This document shows, one piece after another, positions 1 to 8,591 of a stretch of 64,000 bases of DNA (position 1 is the stretch's first letter; every line of letters begins with the position of its first letter). The notes under the pieces were generated by a model. That model had not been told where the DNA came from. It searched no databases and saw only the letters and a program-made list of their open reading frames with translations. Made by a program: the position numbers and the translations under genes. The DNA is from Dactylosporangium sucinum (lineage in GTDB: Bacteria > Actinomycetota > Actinomycetes > Mycobacteriales > Micromonosporaceae): positions 1 to 64,000 of the forward strand of contig NZ_BMPI01000041.1 of the NCBI RefSeq assembly GCF_014647515.1, given 5' to 3'.

Positions 1-50
1 CGCTCCGCTCCGGCCGCATGCCCTCCAAACTGAGCCCATGATGACCGGCC

Positions 51-78
51 TCCTCCGCTGCGCTCCGGAACCGGTCAC
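51..78. repeat. 28-nt segment repeated exactly at 7309-7336
   Basis: Read on the minus strand, this segment is identical to 7309-7336 on the plus strand. In both places it begins at or just before a TGA stop codon and ends in the purine-rich GCGGAGGA, so it carries the stop of one gene and a Shine-Dalgarno-like sequence for whatever follows. Downstream on the minus strand (positions 40 to 2) an ATG opens a short frame that runs off the window, but too little is visible to call a gene. Confidence 0.6.
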
Positions 79-551
79 GTCAACACCTCCACGTGGCCGG
101 CGCGGCAGGCGGCGATGGAACCGAGTAGGGCGGCCCGGTACGACGGGGCCGCGATGCAGGCGCCCTCGGCGTCCTCGCGCCCCTTGCGCTCCAGGTTGAT
201 CAGCTCGGTCAGGGCGGCGCCCTGCTCGGTCGGCAGTGCCGACGCCGACGCGGACGGCTGCGGGAACGGGCCCTCCTCGGGCATGCCGATCTCCCGGGCG
301 AGCGCGACCACGTGCTGGGCGTGATCGTCCTTGAGCGGGCCGAGCCGGTCCTGCAGGGCCGGGAACGCGGCCAGCACCTCGCCATAGCGATCACGCAGCT
401 CCACCGTGCGCTGCAGCAGCGGCAGCAGCACGTCGGGCGCCGGGTGCCACACGGCGGTGCGCTGGGTCGGGATGTCGCACCCCGAGGCCAGCCCGGCCGC
501 GAGCGCGGCGGCGCCGGCGAGCACGGCTCTGCGCGGGATGGACACGCGCAA
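75..551 (-). CDS. ferritin-like (DUF4439-type) Tat lipoprotein
   Basis: Predicted 158-residue exported lipoprotein. The N-terminus has a twin-arginine-like start (Arg7-Arg8), a hydrophobic Ala/Leu stretch and a lipobox LASGC with Cys25 as the lipidation site, so it should be anchored on the outer face of the membrane. The mature part is mostly helical with two halves joined by a Pro/Ser/Ala linker: residues about 40-90 (with DHAQHV) and 110-158 (with LERKGREDAEG and a C-terminal AGHVEVL). This resembles the DUF4439 ferritin-like family often encoded beside rimP in actinobacteria. It is divergent from rimP. Metal binding is not evident and the enzymatic role is unknown; the family call is by resemblance only. 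Confidence 0.6.
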   Translation of the reverse strand: MRVSIPRRAVLAGAAALAAGLASGCDIPTQRTAVWHPAPDVLLPLLQRTVELRDRYGEVLAAFPALQDRLGPLKDDHAQHVVALAREIGMPEEGPFPQPSASASALPTEQGAALTELINLERKGREDAEGACIAAPSYRAALLGSIAACRAGHVEVLT

Positions 552-735
552 TAGTCAACACCATCCGGACCGCTCCCGGTGTACCAGACTCACCGAGCGG
601 GTCGCCTTTGGAGCGCCGCTGGGACGCTTCGAGCCCCGTCGCGTTACGCTCTGCCTGAGCCGCCCGCGAGTTCTGACGCAGGCGGCGTGAGGCCGTGCGC
701 CCGTGCATCGGGTGTTACCAGGGAGGGTGTCGACC

Positions 736-1263
736 GTGGTTCAGCATCGTCAGCGCCTGCTTGCGGTGGTCGAGCCCGTCGTCGCCGCGGCGGGCTACGA
801 CCTGGAGGACCTGTCGGTCAGCCGGGTCGGCCGCCGCCATCTCGTCCGGATCGCGGTCGACAGCGACCACGGCGTCGACCTCGACCGGGTCGCCGACCTG
901 TCGCGGTCGATCTCCACCGCGCTCGACAAGGCCGAGGCGGAGGGCGACGAGCTCGTCGCGGGGGAGTACGAGCTGGAGGTCGGTTCGCCGGGTGTCGACC
1001 GGCCGCTGACCGAGCCCCGGCACTGGCGGCGCAACCGCACCCGCCTGGTGAAGGTGAAGGTGGACGGGCGCCAGGTGATCGGCCGCGTGCTGGCCGCCGA
1101 CGACGCCGGCGTGACGCTGGACGTCGACGGCGCGAAGCAGGCGGTGGCCTATGGCTCGCTGGGGCCGGGCCGGGTGCAGGTCGAGCTCAAGCGCCTGGAG
1201 GAGCTGCCCGACCTGCCGGACCTTGATGAGGACGACGACGAGGAAGAGGAGGACGGGGAGTGA
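736..1263 (+). CDS. rimP: ribosome maturation factor RimP
   Basis: RimP assists assembly of the 30S ribosomal subunit in the cytoplasm. The frame opens at GTG 703, but an AGGGAGG at 720-726 sits 9 nt before GTG 736, which I take as the start (175 residues). The N-terminal alpha/beta domain has the family pattern with GYDLEDLSVSR and the motif ELEVGSPGVDRPLTEPRHW near residues 75-95. A C-terminal SH3-like domain (VKVKVDGRQVIGRVLAADD) follows. The last 20 residues are almost all Asp/Glu. It overlaps nusA by 4 nt (GTGA), so the two are translationally coupled, the standard rimP-nusA-infB operon head. Confidence 0.95.
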   Translation: MVQHRQRLLAVVEPVVAAAGYDLEDLSVSRVGRRHLVRIAVDSDHGVDLDRVADLSRSISTALDKAEAEGDELVAGEYELEVGSPGVDRPLTEPRHWRRNRTRLVKVKVDGRQVIGRVLAADDAGVTLDVDGAKQAVAYGSLGPGRVQVELKRLEELPDLPDLDEDDDEEEEDGE

Positions 1264-2294
1264 ACATCGACCTTGCGGCCCTTCGCGCGCTGGAGCGCGA
1301 GCGGGAGATCCCGTTCGAGACCATCCTCGCGGCGATCGAGACGGCCCTGCTGACCGCCTACCGGCACACCGAGGGCGCCAACTCGCACGCCCGGGTCGAG
1401 ATCGACCGGCGGACCGGCGCGGCCTCCGTGCTGGCCCAGGACCTCGACGAGGACGGCACGATCGTCCGTGAGTACGACGACACACCGCACGACTTCGGCC
1501 GCATCGCCGCGATGACCGCCAAGCAGGTCATCCTGCAGCGGCTGCGCGAGGCGACCGACGAGGCGCACTTCGGCGAGTACGTGGGGCGCGACGGCGACCT
1601 GGTCACCGGCGTGATCCAGGCACACGAGGCCCGGACCGAGAAGGGCATCGTCACCATCGACCTCGGCAAGATCGAGGGTATGCTCCCGGCCGCCGAGCAG
1701 GTGCCGGGCGAGCGCTACGAGCACGGGCAGCGGATCAAGGCGATCGTCGTCCACGTCGCCAAGGGGTTCCGCGGCCCGCAGGTGACCCTGTCCCGCTCCC
1801 ACCCGAACCTGGTGAAGCGGCTGTTCGCGCTGGAGGTGCCGGAGATCGCCGACGGCACCGTGGAGATCGCGGCCATCGCCCGGGAGGCCGGCCATCGGAC
1901 GAAGATCGCGGTCCGCTCGACGGTGTCCGGGGTGAATGCGAAGGGGGCCTGCATCGGCCCGATGGGCCAGCGGGTCCGGGCCGTCATGAGCGAGTTGCAC
2001 GGCGAAAAGATCGACATCATCGACTGGTCGGATGATCCGGCGCAGTTCGTCGGAAATGCCCTTTCTCCCGCAAAAGCGCTCAACGTCGAGGTGGTCGACG
2101 CGGCCAACCGGGCAGCCCGGGTGACCGTCCCCGACTTCCAACTTTCCCTGGCCATCGGCCGTGAGGGCCAGAACGCACGGCTCGCCGCGCGCCTCACCGG
2201 CTGGCGTATCGACATCCGCCCAGACAATGCGGCGGACGGCAACGTCGATCACGTCACCGGACCGGGCGCGGCGCGAGCCGAAAGCGCAGGGTAG
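1260..2294 (+). CDS. nusA: transcription termination/antitermination factor NusA
   Basis: NusA binds RNA polymerase and nascent RNA and modulates pausing, termination and antitermination. The 344 residues contain the N-terminal RNAP-binding domain (about 1-105), an S1 domain (about 110-180, DGDLVTGVIQAHEAR), KH1 with GPMGQR near residue 229, and KH2 with GREGQNARLAARL near 297-310. The C-terminal acidic repeats of enteric NusA are absent, as is normal in actinobacteria. The GTG start overlaps the rimP stop. A TTG-initiated ylxR follows 5 nt after its stop. Confidence 0.96.
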   Translation: MNIDLAALRALEREREIPFETILAAIETALLTAYRHTEGANSHARVEIDRRTGAASVLAQDLDEDGTIVREYDDTPHDFGRIAAMTAKQVILQRLREATDEAHFGEYVGRDGDLVTGVIQAHEARTEKGIVTIDLGKIEGMLPAAEQVPGERYEHGQRIKAIVVHVAKGFRGPQVTLSRSHPNLVKRLFALEVPEIADGTVEIAAIAREAGHRTKIAVRSTVSGVNAKGACIGPMGQRVRAVMSELHGEKIDIIDWSDDPAQFVGNALSPAKALNVEVVDAANRAARVTVPDFQLSLAIGREGQNARLAARLTGWRIDIRPDNAADGNVDHVTGPGAARAESAG

Positions 2295-2299
2295 ACTTC

Positions 2300-2620
2300 T
2301 TGACGGTACGTCGCACGCCCCCGGCTGGCTTGCCCGCGGACCCGGCTGCGCCGGTTCGCACCTGCATTGGTTGCCGGAAGCGTGCGTCTTCCTCCGAGTT
2401 GTTGCGGTTTGTCGCGATCGAGTCCAGCCCTGACCAGTTCACGGCTGTCCCCGATCCGGCCCGCAAACGGCCGGGTCGGGGAGCGCACCTGCATCCTGAT
2501 CCGGCTTGCCTCGTGCTGGCGGAACGCAAGCGCGCCTTCGGGCGGGCCCTGCGTCTCACCGGGGTCTTCGATTCCGGTCCGCTGGCCGAAGTGATTGCGG
2601 CTGTCGGCACTTCGCAGTGA
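2300..2620 (+). CDS. ylxR: YlxR family (DUF448) protein
   Basis: Small basic protein (106 residues), probably a nucleic-acid- or nucleoid-binding protein; the family lies between nusA and infB in many bacteria. Visible hallmarks are RTCIGCRKR near residues 20-28 and KRPGRGAHLHPDPACL near 56-71. The only in-frame start that keeps the N-terminal region is TTG at 2300, 5 nt downstream of the nusA stop; no strong Shine-Dalgarno is visible, so expression probably depends on coupling to nusA. It is followed by a 161-nt gap before the infB start. Confidence 0.88.
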   Translation: MTVRRTPPAGLPADPAAPVRTCIGCRKRASSSELLRFVAIESSPDQFTAVPDPARKRPGRGAHLHPDPACLVLAERKRAFGRALRLTGVFDSGPLAEVIAAVGTSQ

Positions 2621-2781
2621 TTTCGGAACCGCCGGTGGTGAGTGCGCGACGCACTCGCCCGGACACGCAAGGTAGGACGACGGACATGAGCACACGATGA
2701 AGTCCCTGAGATGACCAGGCTTCAAGTGCACGAGTGAGGTCGGAGCGGAACTTGCCGCCCGGCCTCGAGGTGAGGAGTGTA

Positions 2782-5700
2782 GTGGCAGGCAAGGCCCGCG
2801 TACACGAGCTGGCGAAAGAGCTCGGGGTCGAAAGCAAGACCGTGCTCGCGAAGCTGCAGGAGCTTGGCGAGTACGTGAAGTCCGCATCCAGCACGGTTGA
2901 AGCGCCTGTGGCGCGCCGGCTGCGTGCGAGCTTCGAATCCGGAGGGTCCGCCCCGGCGCCCTCGGCGCCTCCTGCGCCGGCACCATCGGCTCCGGCCGCG
3001 CCCGTTCCGACGGCACCGCGCCCGACGCCGACCGGCCCGGCAGCCAAGCCCTTTGCGCCTCCGAAGCGGCCCCAGCCGCCGACGAGCGGTGGCCCGGGTG
3101 GCGGGCAGGGTGGTGGACGTGGCCCCGTGCCCGGTCCGCCGCGCCCGACGCCGCCGGCGGTCAAGCCGACGAGCGCACACGACATCGAAGTGGCGGCCGC
3201 CGAGCAGCGCGCCGCCGCGCTGAAGGCTGAGCAGGAAGCGACCATGAAGGCCGCTCAGCAGGCCCGTCAGCGCGAGAACACCCGGCGCGAGGCACCCCCG
3301 TCAGGTGGCCCCGCACCCACGCCCGGCCCGCGTCCCGGCCCCGCCCCGGCCCCGCCGGGTGGCGGTGGTGGACCGACGCCCGGTCCGCGTCCCGGTCAGG
3401 GTCCGCGGCCCGGTGGCGGCCCGCGCCCGCCGGCGCGTTCCCCGGGCAACAACCCCTTCGGCGTGTCCGGTGGCGCGGCCCCGCGTCCCCCGGCGGCCGG
3501 CGGTGGCAACATCCCGCGGCCGAACCCGTCCTCGATGCCGCCGCGGCCCAACCCCGCCTCGATGGGCGGCCCCCGGCCGAACCCGTCGCAGATGCCGAGC
3601 CAGCGCCCGGGTCGCCCGGGTGGTGGCCCCGGTGGTGACCGTCCCGGTCGCCCGGGCGGCGGTGGCGGTGGCTTCCGCGGCGGTCCCGGTGGTGGCGGTG
3701 CCGGTCGTCCCGGCGGTCCCGGTGGCGGCGGTGGCGGTGGCGGCTTCCGCGGCGGCCCCGGTGGCGGTGGCGGTGGCGGTGGCTTCCGCGGCGGTCCCGG
3801 TGGCGGCGGTGGCGGTGGCGGCTTCCGCGGCGGTCCCGGTGGTGGCGGTGGCGGCGCGCCCGGCGCGGGTGCCGGCACTGCCGGTCGCCCCGGCGGCGGT
3901 GCCGGCGGTCGCGGCCGTGGCGGCGGTGCCGCGGGTGCCTTCGGGCGTCCGGGCGGTCGCCCGACCCGTGGCCGGAAGTCGAAGAAGCAGCGCAGACAAG
4001 AGTTCGACAATCTGTCCGCGCCCACCATGGGCTCGGGCGCCCCGCGGGGCCAGGGTCAGACGATCCGCCTCCCGCAGGGCGCGTCGCTGTCGGACTTTGC
4101 GGACCGGATCAATGCCAACCCGGGCTCGCTCGTCCAGGAGATGTTCAACCTGGGCGAGATGGTGACGGCCACCCAGTCGTGCACCAACGAGACGCTGCTG
4201 CTGCTCGGCGAGCACCTCGGCTTCGACGTGCAGATCGTCAGCCCCGAGGACGAGGACCGCGAGCTGCTGGCCCGCTTCGACATCGACCTCGACGCCGACG
4301 TCGACGAGGAGCGCCTCGTCACCCGGCCGCCGGTCGTGACCGTCATGGGTCACGTCGACCACGGCAAGACGAAGCTGCTGGACGCGATCCGGCAGACCAA
4401 CGTCGCCGCGGGCGAGGCCGGTGGCATCACCCAGCACATCGGTGCCTACCAGGTGCACGTCGACCACGACGGCGAAGACCGCGCGATCACCTTCATCGAC
4501 ACCCCGGGTCACGAGGCGTTCACCGCCATGCGTGCCCGTGGTGCCCAGGCCACGGACATCGTGGTTCTGGTGGTGGCGGCCGACGACGGTGTGATGCCCC
4601 AGACGATCGAGGCGCTGAACCACGCCCAGGCGGCCGAGGTGCCGATCGTGGTCGCGGTCAACAAGATCGACAAGCCGGAGGCGAACCCGGGCAAGGTCCG
4701 CCAGGAGCTGACGCAGTATGGGCTGGTGGCCGAGGAGTACGGCGGCGAGACCATGTTCGTCGACATCTCCGCGAAGAGCCGCATCAACATCGAGGGTCTT
4801 CTCGAAGCGGTGCTGCTCACGGCCGACGCCGCGCTCGACCTGCGGGCTCCGGTCGACGGCCCGGCCCAGGGCATCGCGATCGAGTCGCACCTCGACCGCG
4901 GCCGTGGTCCGGTCGCGACCGTGCTGGTCGAGAAGGGCACGCTCAACGTCGGTGACTCGATCGTCGCCGGTAGGGCGTACGGTCGCGTCCGCGCGATGCT
5001 CGACGAGAACGGCAAGCCCGTCCCGCACGCCGGCCCGGCCCGTCCGGTGCTGGTGCTCGGTCTGACCTCGGTGCCCGGCGCCGGCGACACGTTCCTCGCC
5101 GCCGACGACGACCGCACCGCGCGGCAGATCGCCGAGCAGCGGCAGGCCCGCCGCCGCGCGGCCGAGATGGCCTCGCGCACCGGCCGGGTCACGCTCGAGA
5201 CGCTGTTCGAGCAGCTCAAGGAGGGCGAGAAGACCACGCTCAACCTGATCCTCAAGGGTGACGGTTCGGGTTCGGTCGAGGCGCTCGAGGACGCCCTGGT
5301 CAAGATCGTGGTCTCGGACGAGGTCCAGCTGCGCATCATCCACCGGGGTGTCGGTGCGGTCACCCAGGACGACGTCAACCTGGCGAGCGCGTCGGACGCG
5401 ATCATCATCGGGTTCAACGTGCGGGCCGAGGGTCGCACCCGGGAGCTGGCCGACCGCGAGGGCGTGGAGATCCGGTACTACACGGTCATCTACCAGGCCA
5501 TCGAGGAGATCGAGACCGCGCTCAAGGGCATGCTCAAGCCGATCTACGAGGAGGTCGAGCTCGGCACGGCGGAGATCCGCGAGGTCTTCCGGTCGTCCCG
5601 GTTCGGCAACATCGCCGGCTGCATCGTCCGGACGGGTCTCATCCGGCGCAACAGCAAGGCGCGTCTCATCCGCGACGGCGCGGTGGTGTCCGACAGCCTG

Positions 5701-5847
5701 TCGATCGCCGGCCTGCGGCGGTTCAAGGACGACGCCACGGAGGTCCGCGAAGGGTTCGAGTGTGGTATCACGCTCGGCAACTACAACGACATCCAGGTGG
5801 GTGACGTCATCGAGACCTGGGAGCTGCGCGAGAAGCCGCGCGGCTGA
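2782..5847 (+). CDS. infB: translation initiation factor IF-2
   Basis: IF-2 is the GTPase that delivers initiator fMet-tRNA to the ribosome. I start at GTG 2782 (1021 residues) because MAGKARVHELAKELGV is the conserved actinobacterial N-terminus and GAGGTGAGGAG lies just upstream. An upstream in-frame GTG at 2734 would add 16 atypical residues. The N-terminal winged IF2_N helix is followed by about 350 residues of Pro/Gly/Arg-rich linker, then a second IF2_N domain. The GTPase domain has G1 GHVDHGKT near 523, the DTPGHEAF box and NKID near 627. Domains II-IV include the C-terminal fMet-tRNA-binding region. A perfect terminator follows the stop. Confidence 0.97.
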   Translation: MAGKARVHELAKELGVESKTVLAKLQELGEYVKSASSTVEAPVARRLRASFESGGSAPAPSAPPAPAPSAPAAPVPTAPRPTPTGPAAKPFAPPKRPQPPTSGGPGGGQGGGRGPVPGPPRPTPPAVKPTSAHDIEVAAAEQRAAALKAEQEATMKAAQQARQRENTRREAPPSGGPAPTPGPRPGPAPAPPGGGGGPTPGPRPGQGPRPGGGPRPPARSPGNNPFGVSGGAAPRPPAAGGGNIPRPNPSSMPPRPNPASMGGPRPNPSQMPSQRPGRPGGGPGGDRPGRPGGGGGGFRGGPGGGGAGRPGGPGGGGGGGGFRGGPGGGGGGGGFRGGPGGGGGGGGFRGGPGGGGGGAPGAGAGTAGRPGGGAGGRGRGGGAAGAFGRPGGRPTRGRKSKKQRRQEFDNLSAPTMGSGAPRGQGQTIRLPQGASLSDFADRINANPGSLVQEMFNLGEMVTATQSCTNETLLLLGEHLGFDVQIVSPEDEDRELLARFDIDLDADVDEERLVTRPPVVTVMGHVDHGKTKLLDAIRQTNVAAGEAGGITQHIGAYQVHVDHDGEDRAITFIDTPGHEAFTAMRARGAQATDIVVLVVAADDGVMPQTIEALNHAQAAEVPIVVAVNKIDKPEANPGKVRQELTQYGLVAEEYGGETMFVDISAKSRINIEGLLEAVLLTADAALDLRAPVDGPAQGIAIESHLDRGRGPVATVLVEKGTLNVGDSIVAGRAYGRVRAMLDENGKPVPHAGPARPVLVLGLTSVPGAGDTFLAADDDRTARQIAEQRQARRRAAEMASRTGRVTLETLFEQLKEGEKTTLNLILKGDGSGSVEALEDALVKIVVSDEVQLRIIHRGVGAVTQDDVNLASASDAIIIGFNVRAEGRTRELADREGVEIRYYTVIYQAIEEIETALKGMLKPIYEEVELGTAEIREVFRSSRFGNIAGCIVRTGLIRRNSKARLIRDGAVVSDSLSIAGLRRFKDDATEVREGFECGITLGNYNDIQVGDVIETWELREKPRG
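3721..3855 (+). repeat. 39-bp tandem repeats inside infB
   Basis: The IF-2 linker contains direct tandem units of 39 bp, each encoding Phe-Arg-Gly-Gly-Pro plus eight glycines. The Phe codons fall at 3745, 3784 and 3823, exactly 39 bp apart; a fourth, more degenerate unit has its Phe at 3673. Arrays of this type change length by slippage or recombination while staying in frame. Confidence 0.85.
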
Positions 5848-5864
5848 CCCAGCCGATCACCGGA

Positions 5865-5895
5865 GGGGCCGCGGGTGCATCCCGCGGCCCCTTTT
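5865..5895 (+). terminator. intrinsic terminator after infB
   Basis: A perfect 11-bp GC stem (5865-5875 pairing with 5881-5891) with a 5-nt loop TGCAT is followed by TTTT. It lies 17 nt after the infB stop and ends the rimP-nusA-ylxR-infB transcript. Confidence 0.93.
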
Positions 5896-5949
5896 GGCAC
5901 GTCAAAGGCATCGACTGCGGCCGAACCGGGGCGTAGCGTCGACTGCGTC

Positions 5950-6354
5950 ATGAGCCTCTCCTGGTGGTCGATCGAGGTCCGCGACGGGGAGCGCCCGGCG
6001 CGGCAGTGGCGCGACGCCTACGCGGCCGCGCTCGTCGAGTCCGCCGTCACCCACGGCGCCCGCGACTGGGCCTGGCGCTTCGAGTCGTTCGGCGTGGTCC
6101 TGGAGCTCGGCTTCGCCGAGGAGGACGACTGGCACCGCTTCCGCGCCCTGCCGGCCGTCGTGGCGGCGCTGGACGCGGTGGAGCCGGCGACGCTGTACGT
6201 CTACCCGGGCCGCGGCGGCAGCGCCGGCGCCGGCCTGCCCCGGCGCCGCGGCCCCTTCCCGGCCGCCGGCGCGGCGCCCCTGCCGATGGAGCCGGAGCCG
6301 CCGCTGGTGGCGCGCCCGCCGCTCGACGCCCGCCCGCCGATCCTCGTCCCCTGA
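5950..6354 (+). CDS. hypothetical protein between infB and DUF503
   Basis: 134-residue protein that I do not recognise. The first 80 residues look like a compact soluble domain beginning MSLSWWSIEV, with DWAWRFESFGVVLELGFAEEDDWHRFRALPAVVAALDAV. The C-terminal third is Pro/Arg/Ala-rich low complexity and probably disordered. There is no signal peptide or membrane segment. ATG 5950 is chosen because the upstream in-frame extension overlaps the infB terminator. A TAGCGT hexamer lies 10 nt upstream of the ATG, suggesting its own near-leaderless promoter. Confidence 0.65.
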   Translation: MSLSWWSIEVRDGERPARQWRDAYAAALVESAVTHGARDWAWRFESFGVVLELGFAEEDDWHRFRALPAVVAALDAVEPATLYVYPGRGGSAGAGLPRRRGPFPAAGAAPLPMEPEPPLVARPPLDARPPILVP

Positions 6355-6392
6355 GCGCGAAATATCGGGCGGCATTCCGCGCATCCGGCCGT

Positions 6393-6398
6393 TAAGAT
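6393..6398 (+). promoter_or_regulatory. -10 hexamer TAAGAT, leaderless DUF503 mRNA
   Basis: TAAGAT ends 8 nt before the GTG start at 6407, and no Shine-Dalgarno is present; the transcript probably begins at the start codon. Confidence 0.5.
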
Positions 6399-6406
6399 CA
6401 TGCGCC

Positions 6407-6703
6407 GTGTACACCGGAACTGCCGTGTTCGACGTGCTGCTGCCCAGTGACTCCCGCTCGCTGAAGGCCAAGCGGTCGTATGTGCGGCCGATCGTGGCGG
6501 CGCTGCGCAAGTTCGAGGTCTCGGCCGCCGAGGTCGGGGCCCTTGACCTGCACGGACGAGCCGAGATCGGGGTCGCGGTGGTGGCCGCGGAGGCGGCGCA
6601 CGTGCGCGAGGTGCTCGACAGCTGCGAGCGGGCGGTCGCCGGCCGGCCCGAGCTGGAGTTGCTCTCTGTTCGCCGTCGGCTGCACGGCGACGACGACGAG
6701 TAA
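6407..6703 (+). CDS. DUF503 (YlxP-like) family protein
   Basis: 98-residue protein of the DUF503 family, found beside rbfA across Gram-positive bacteria; function not established, with a role linked to ribosome biogenesis inferred only from position. The family signature is clear: FDVLLPSDSRSLKAKRSYVRPIVAALRKF near residues 8-36, then AEVGALDLHGRAEIGVAVVA. The C-terminus ends in an acidic tail. GTG 6407 is the first start and has a -10-like TAAGAT immediately upstream. Confidence 0.88.
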   Translation: MYTGTAVFDVLLPSDSRSLKAKRSYVRPIVAALRKFEVSAAEVGALDLHGRAEIGVAVVAAEAAHVREVLDSCERAVAGRPELELLSVRRRLHGDDDE

Positions 6704-6826
6704 TCCTGGGCTTCGAAAGCGGCCTCGAGGGCGAGGCGCGGGTACTGTCAGAGCGTTGGTCAGATCTTCAGATCCGCGGTGGTCTAGGACCGGCCAGCGG
6801 ATCGTTTGGCTGCGGAGGTGTTCGAG

Positions 6827-7312
6827 ATGACGGATCCGGCAAAGGTGCGGCGGCACGCGGAGCGCGTGCGGGAACTGGTCGCATCGGTGGTGCGGACGCA
6901 GATCAAGGACCCGCGGCTGGGCATGATCACGATCACGGACGCGCGGATCACGGCCGACCTGCGGGAAGCCACCGTGTTCTACACGGTCCTCGGCGACGCG
7001 GCCGCCCAGGCGGGCACCGCGGCCGCGCTGGAGAGCGCCAAGGGTCTGCTCCGCTCGACCGTGGGCAAGGCACTCGGCCTGCGCCACTCGCCGAGCCTGA
7101 CGTTCGTGCACGACGACGTGTCGGACCACGTGAAGCACATCGACGAGCTGCTGGCCAGCGCCCGGAATGCGGACGCCGAGGTCCAGCGACTCGCGGCGGA
7201 TGCGCACTACGCGGGTGATCCCCAGCCGTACAAGCTGGACGACGACCACGAGGACGACCTGGGAGCCGACGGCGCCGACGACGAGGTGGTCGTCGGCCAG
7301 GACCGGCGGTGA
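6827..7312 (+). CDS. rbfA: 30S ribosome-binding factor RbfA
   Basis: RbfA binds the 30S subunit and helps mature the 5' end of 16S rRNA; it is needed for growth in the cold in other bacteria. The 161-residue protein has the KH-like fold pattern: PAKVRRHAERVRELVASVV, then IKDPRLGMITITDARITADLREATVFYTVLGD, and a helix ending in LRHSPSLTFVHDD. The C-terminus is Asp-rich. ATG 6827 is preferred over the upstream TTG 6806 because GCGGAGGT lies about 8 nt before it. The DHH gene follows after 27 nt. Confidence 0.95.
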   Translation: MTDPAKVRRHAERVRELVASVVRTQIKDPRLGMITITDARITADLREATVFYTVLGDAAAQAGTAAALESAKGLLRSTVGKALGLRHSPSLTFVHDDVSDHVKHIDELLASARNADAEVQRLAADAHYAGDPQPYKLDDDHEDDLGADGADDEVVVGQDRR

Positions 7313-7336
7313 CCGGTTCCGGAGCGCAGCGGAGGA
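7309..7336. repeat. 28-nt segment, second copy of 51-78
   Basis: Exact copy of the 28-nt segment found in inverse orientation at 51-78. It contains the rbfA stop codon and the GGAGG that serves the next gene. Confidence 0.6.
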
Positions 7337-7339
7337 CGC

Positions 7340-8551
7340 GTGACCGGGCCCGCGCCCGGTAACCCGCTGGGCGCGGGCGCCGAGCTCACCGCGGAGACCT
7401 CACCTGCCGCGGGGGACCAGCTCGCGGGAGGCGAGCTGATCGCACAACCCGAGCCCACGACACGGACCCCGCCCGGCACGCCGGGCGGGGCGCCGGCGTC
7501 GGACGGGAGGCGACGGGTGGAACGAGAAGAGGGGCCGCGGCCGTCCGCGGCGGAGTGGGATGCGGCCGTCAGCGCGCTGCGGGGGCTGCCCGCCGGGGCG
7601 CGGGTGCTGCTCGCCTGCCACGTGAACCCCGACGGTGACGCGCTCGGCAGCATGCTCGCCGTGGGGCTCGGGCTGCGCCAGGTCGCCCCGGAGCTTGCCG
7701 TCACCGCGACCTTTCCCGGGCCCATGGAGGTGCCGCCGCCGTTCGACCGCCTGCCGGGCGTCGAGCTGCTCGTCGACGCCGCCGTGGCGGACCCCGCGCC
7801 CGACGCCGTGCTCGTGTTCGACGTGGCCAGCATCGAGCGGCTGGGCGGGCTGGCCGAGCGGCTGCGCGCGGCGCCGGTCGGGATCGTGCTCGACCATCAT
7901 GCCTCCAACCCCCTGTTCGGGCAGCTGAACCTCGTCGATCCCACCGCCGCCGCCACCTCGGTGCTGTCCGAGGGGTTGCTGCGGCGGCTCGGGGTACAGC
8001 TGGATCCCGACATCGCCGAGTGCCTCTATGTGGCGTTGGCCACCGACACGGGCTCGTTCAAGTTCGCGTCCACCACGCCCGCCGTGCACGAGCTGGCCGC
8101 GCGGCTCATCGCCACCGGCATTCCCGTGGGGGACATCTCGCGGCGGCTGTTCGACACGCGGCCGATCGGCGCCCTGCGGCTGTTCGGCCACGCGCTGGCC
8201 CGGGCCGTGCTGGAGCCCGAGGCGGCGGGCGGGCTCGGGATGGTCTGGACGTATGTCACGCTCGACGAGCTCGCCGCGCACGGCCAGCCGCCGGCCGCGG
8301 TCGAGGCGCTCATCGACTCGGTGCGCTGCGCCGCCGAGGCCGACGTCGCCTGCGTGGTGAAGCCGGTCCGGCCGGGGGAGTGGTCGGTCTCACTGCGCAG
8401 CAAGGGCGGGGTGGACGTCAGCGCGGTCGCCGTCGCGCTCGGTGGGGGCGGGCATCGGTTCGCGGCCGGCTTCAGCGCCGGCGGCACCGTTGAGGAAATT
8501 CTCGCGTCGATTCGCATCAGGGTGAATTCCGGGCCAATTCCGGGTCCCTGA
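7340..8551 (+). CDS. DHH/DHHA1 phosphoesterase (NrnA-like oligoribonuclease / pAp phosphatase)
   Basis: Cytoplasmic DHH-family enzyme that probably degrades short RNA oligonucleotides (nanoRNA) and/or 3'-phosphoadenosine 5'-phosphate. Motifs: HVNPDGDALGSM near residue 94, DVASIERLGG, the DHH motif in LDHHASN near 184, and the DHHA1 glycine loop GGGGHRFAAGF near 368. Two starts are possible. GTG 7340 has GGAGG 4 nt upstream (403 residues); GTG 7517 has GGGAGG 6 nt upstream and gives 344 residues, closer to the usual family length. The extra N-terminus is Ala/Pro/Gly-rich and probably disordered. The gene sits in the conserved rbfA-DHH-(MATE)-truB order. Confidence 0.88.
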   Translation: MTGPAPGNPLGAGAELTAETSPAAGDQLAGGELIAQPEPTTRTPPGTPGGAPASDGRRRVEREEGPRPSAAEWDAAVSALRGLPAGARVLLACHVNPDGDALGSMLAVGLGLRQVAPELAVTATFPGPMEVPPPFDRLPGVELLVDAAVADPAPDAVLVFDVASIERLGGLAERLRAAPVGIVLDHHASNPLFGQLNLVDPTAAATSVLSEGLLRRLGVQLDPDIAECLYVALATDTGSFKFASTTPAVHELAARLIATGIPVGDISRRLFDTRPIGALRLFGHALARAVLEPEAAGGLGMVWTYVTLDELAAHGQPPAAVEALIDSVRCAAEADVACVVKPVRPGEWSVSLRSKGGVDVSAVAVALGGGGHRFAAGFSAGGTVEEILASIRIRVNSGPIPGP

Positions 8552-8591
8552 TGGCTGGCCGGGTGATGGTCGGTCCAGGGACAATCGGTGA

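Noticed and set aside
1..50. Start of a further minus-strand gene at ATG 40
   Set aside because: Only 13 codons are visible before the window edge, too few to support a call.
3301..5343. A 680-codon minus-strand frame opposite infB
   Set aside because: It spans the Gly-repeat region and GTPase domain of infB, and consists of Ala/Thr/Arg repeats produced by reverse reading.
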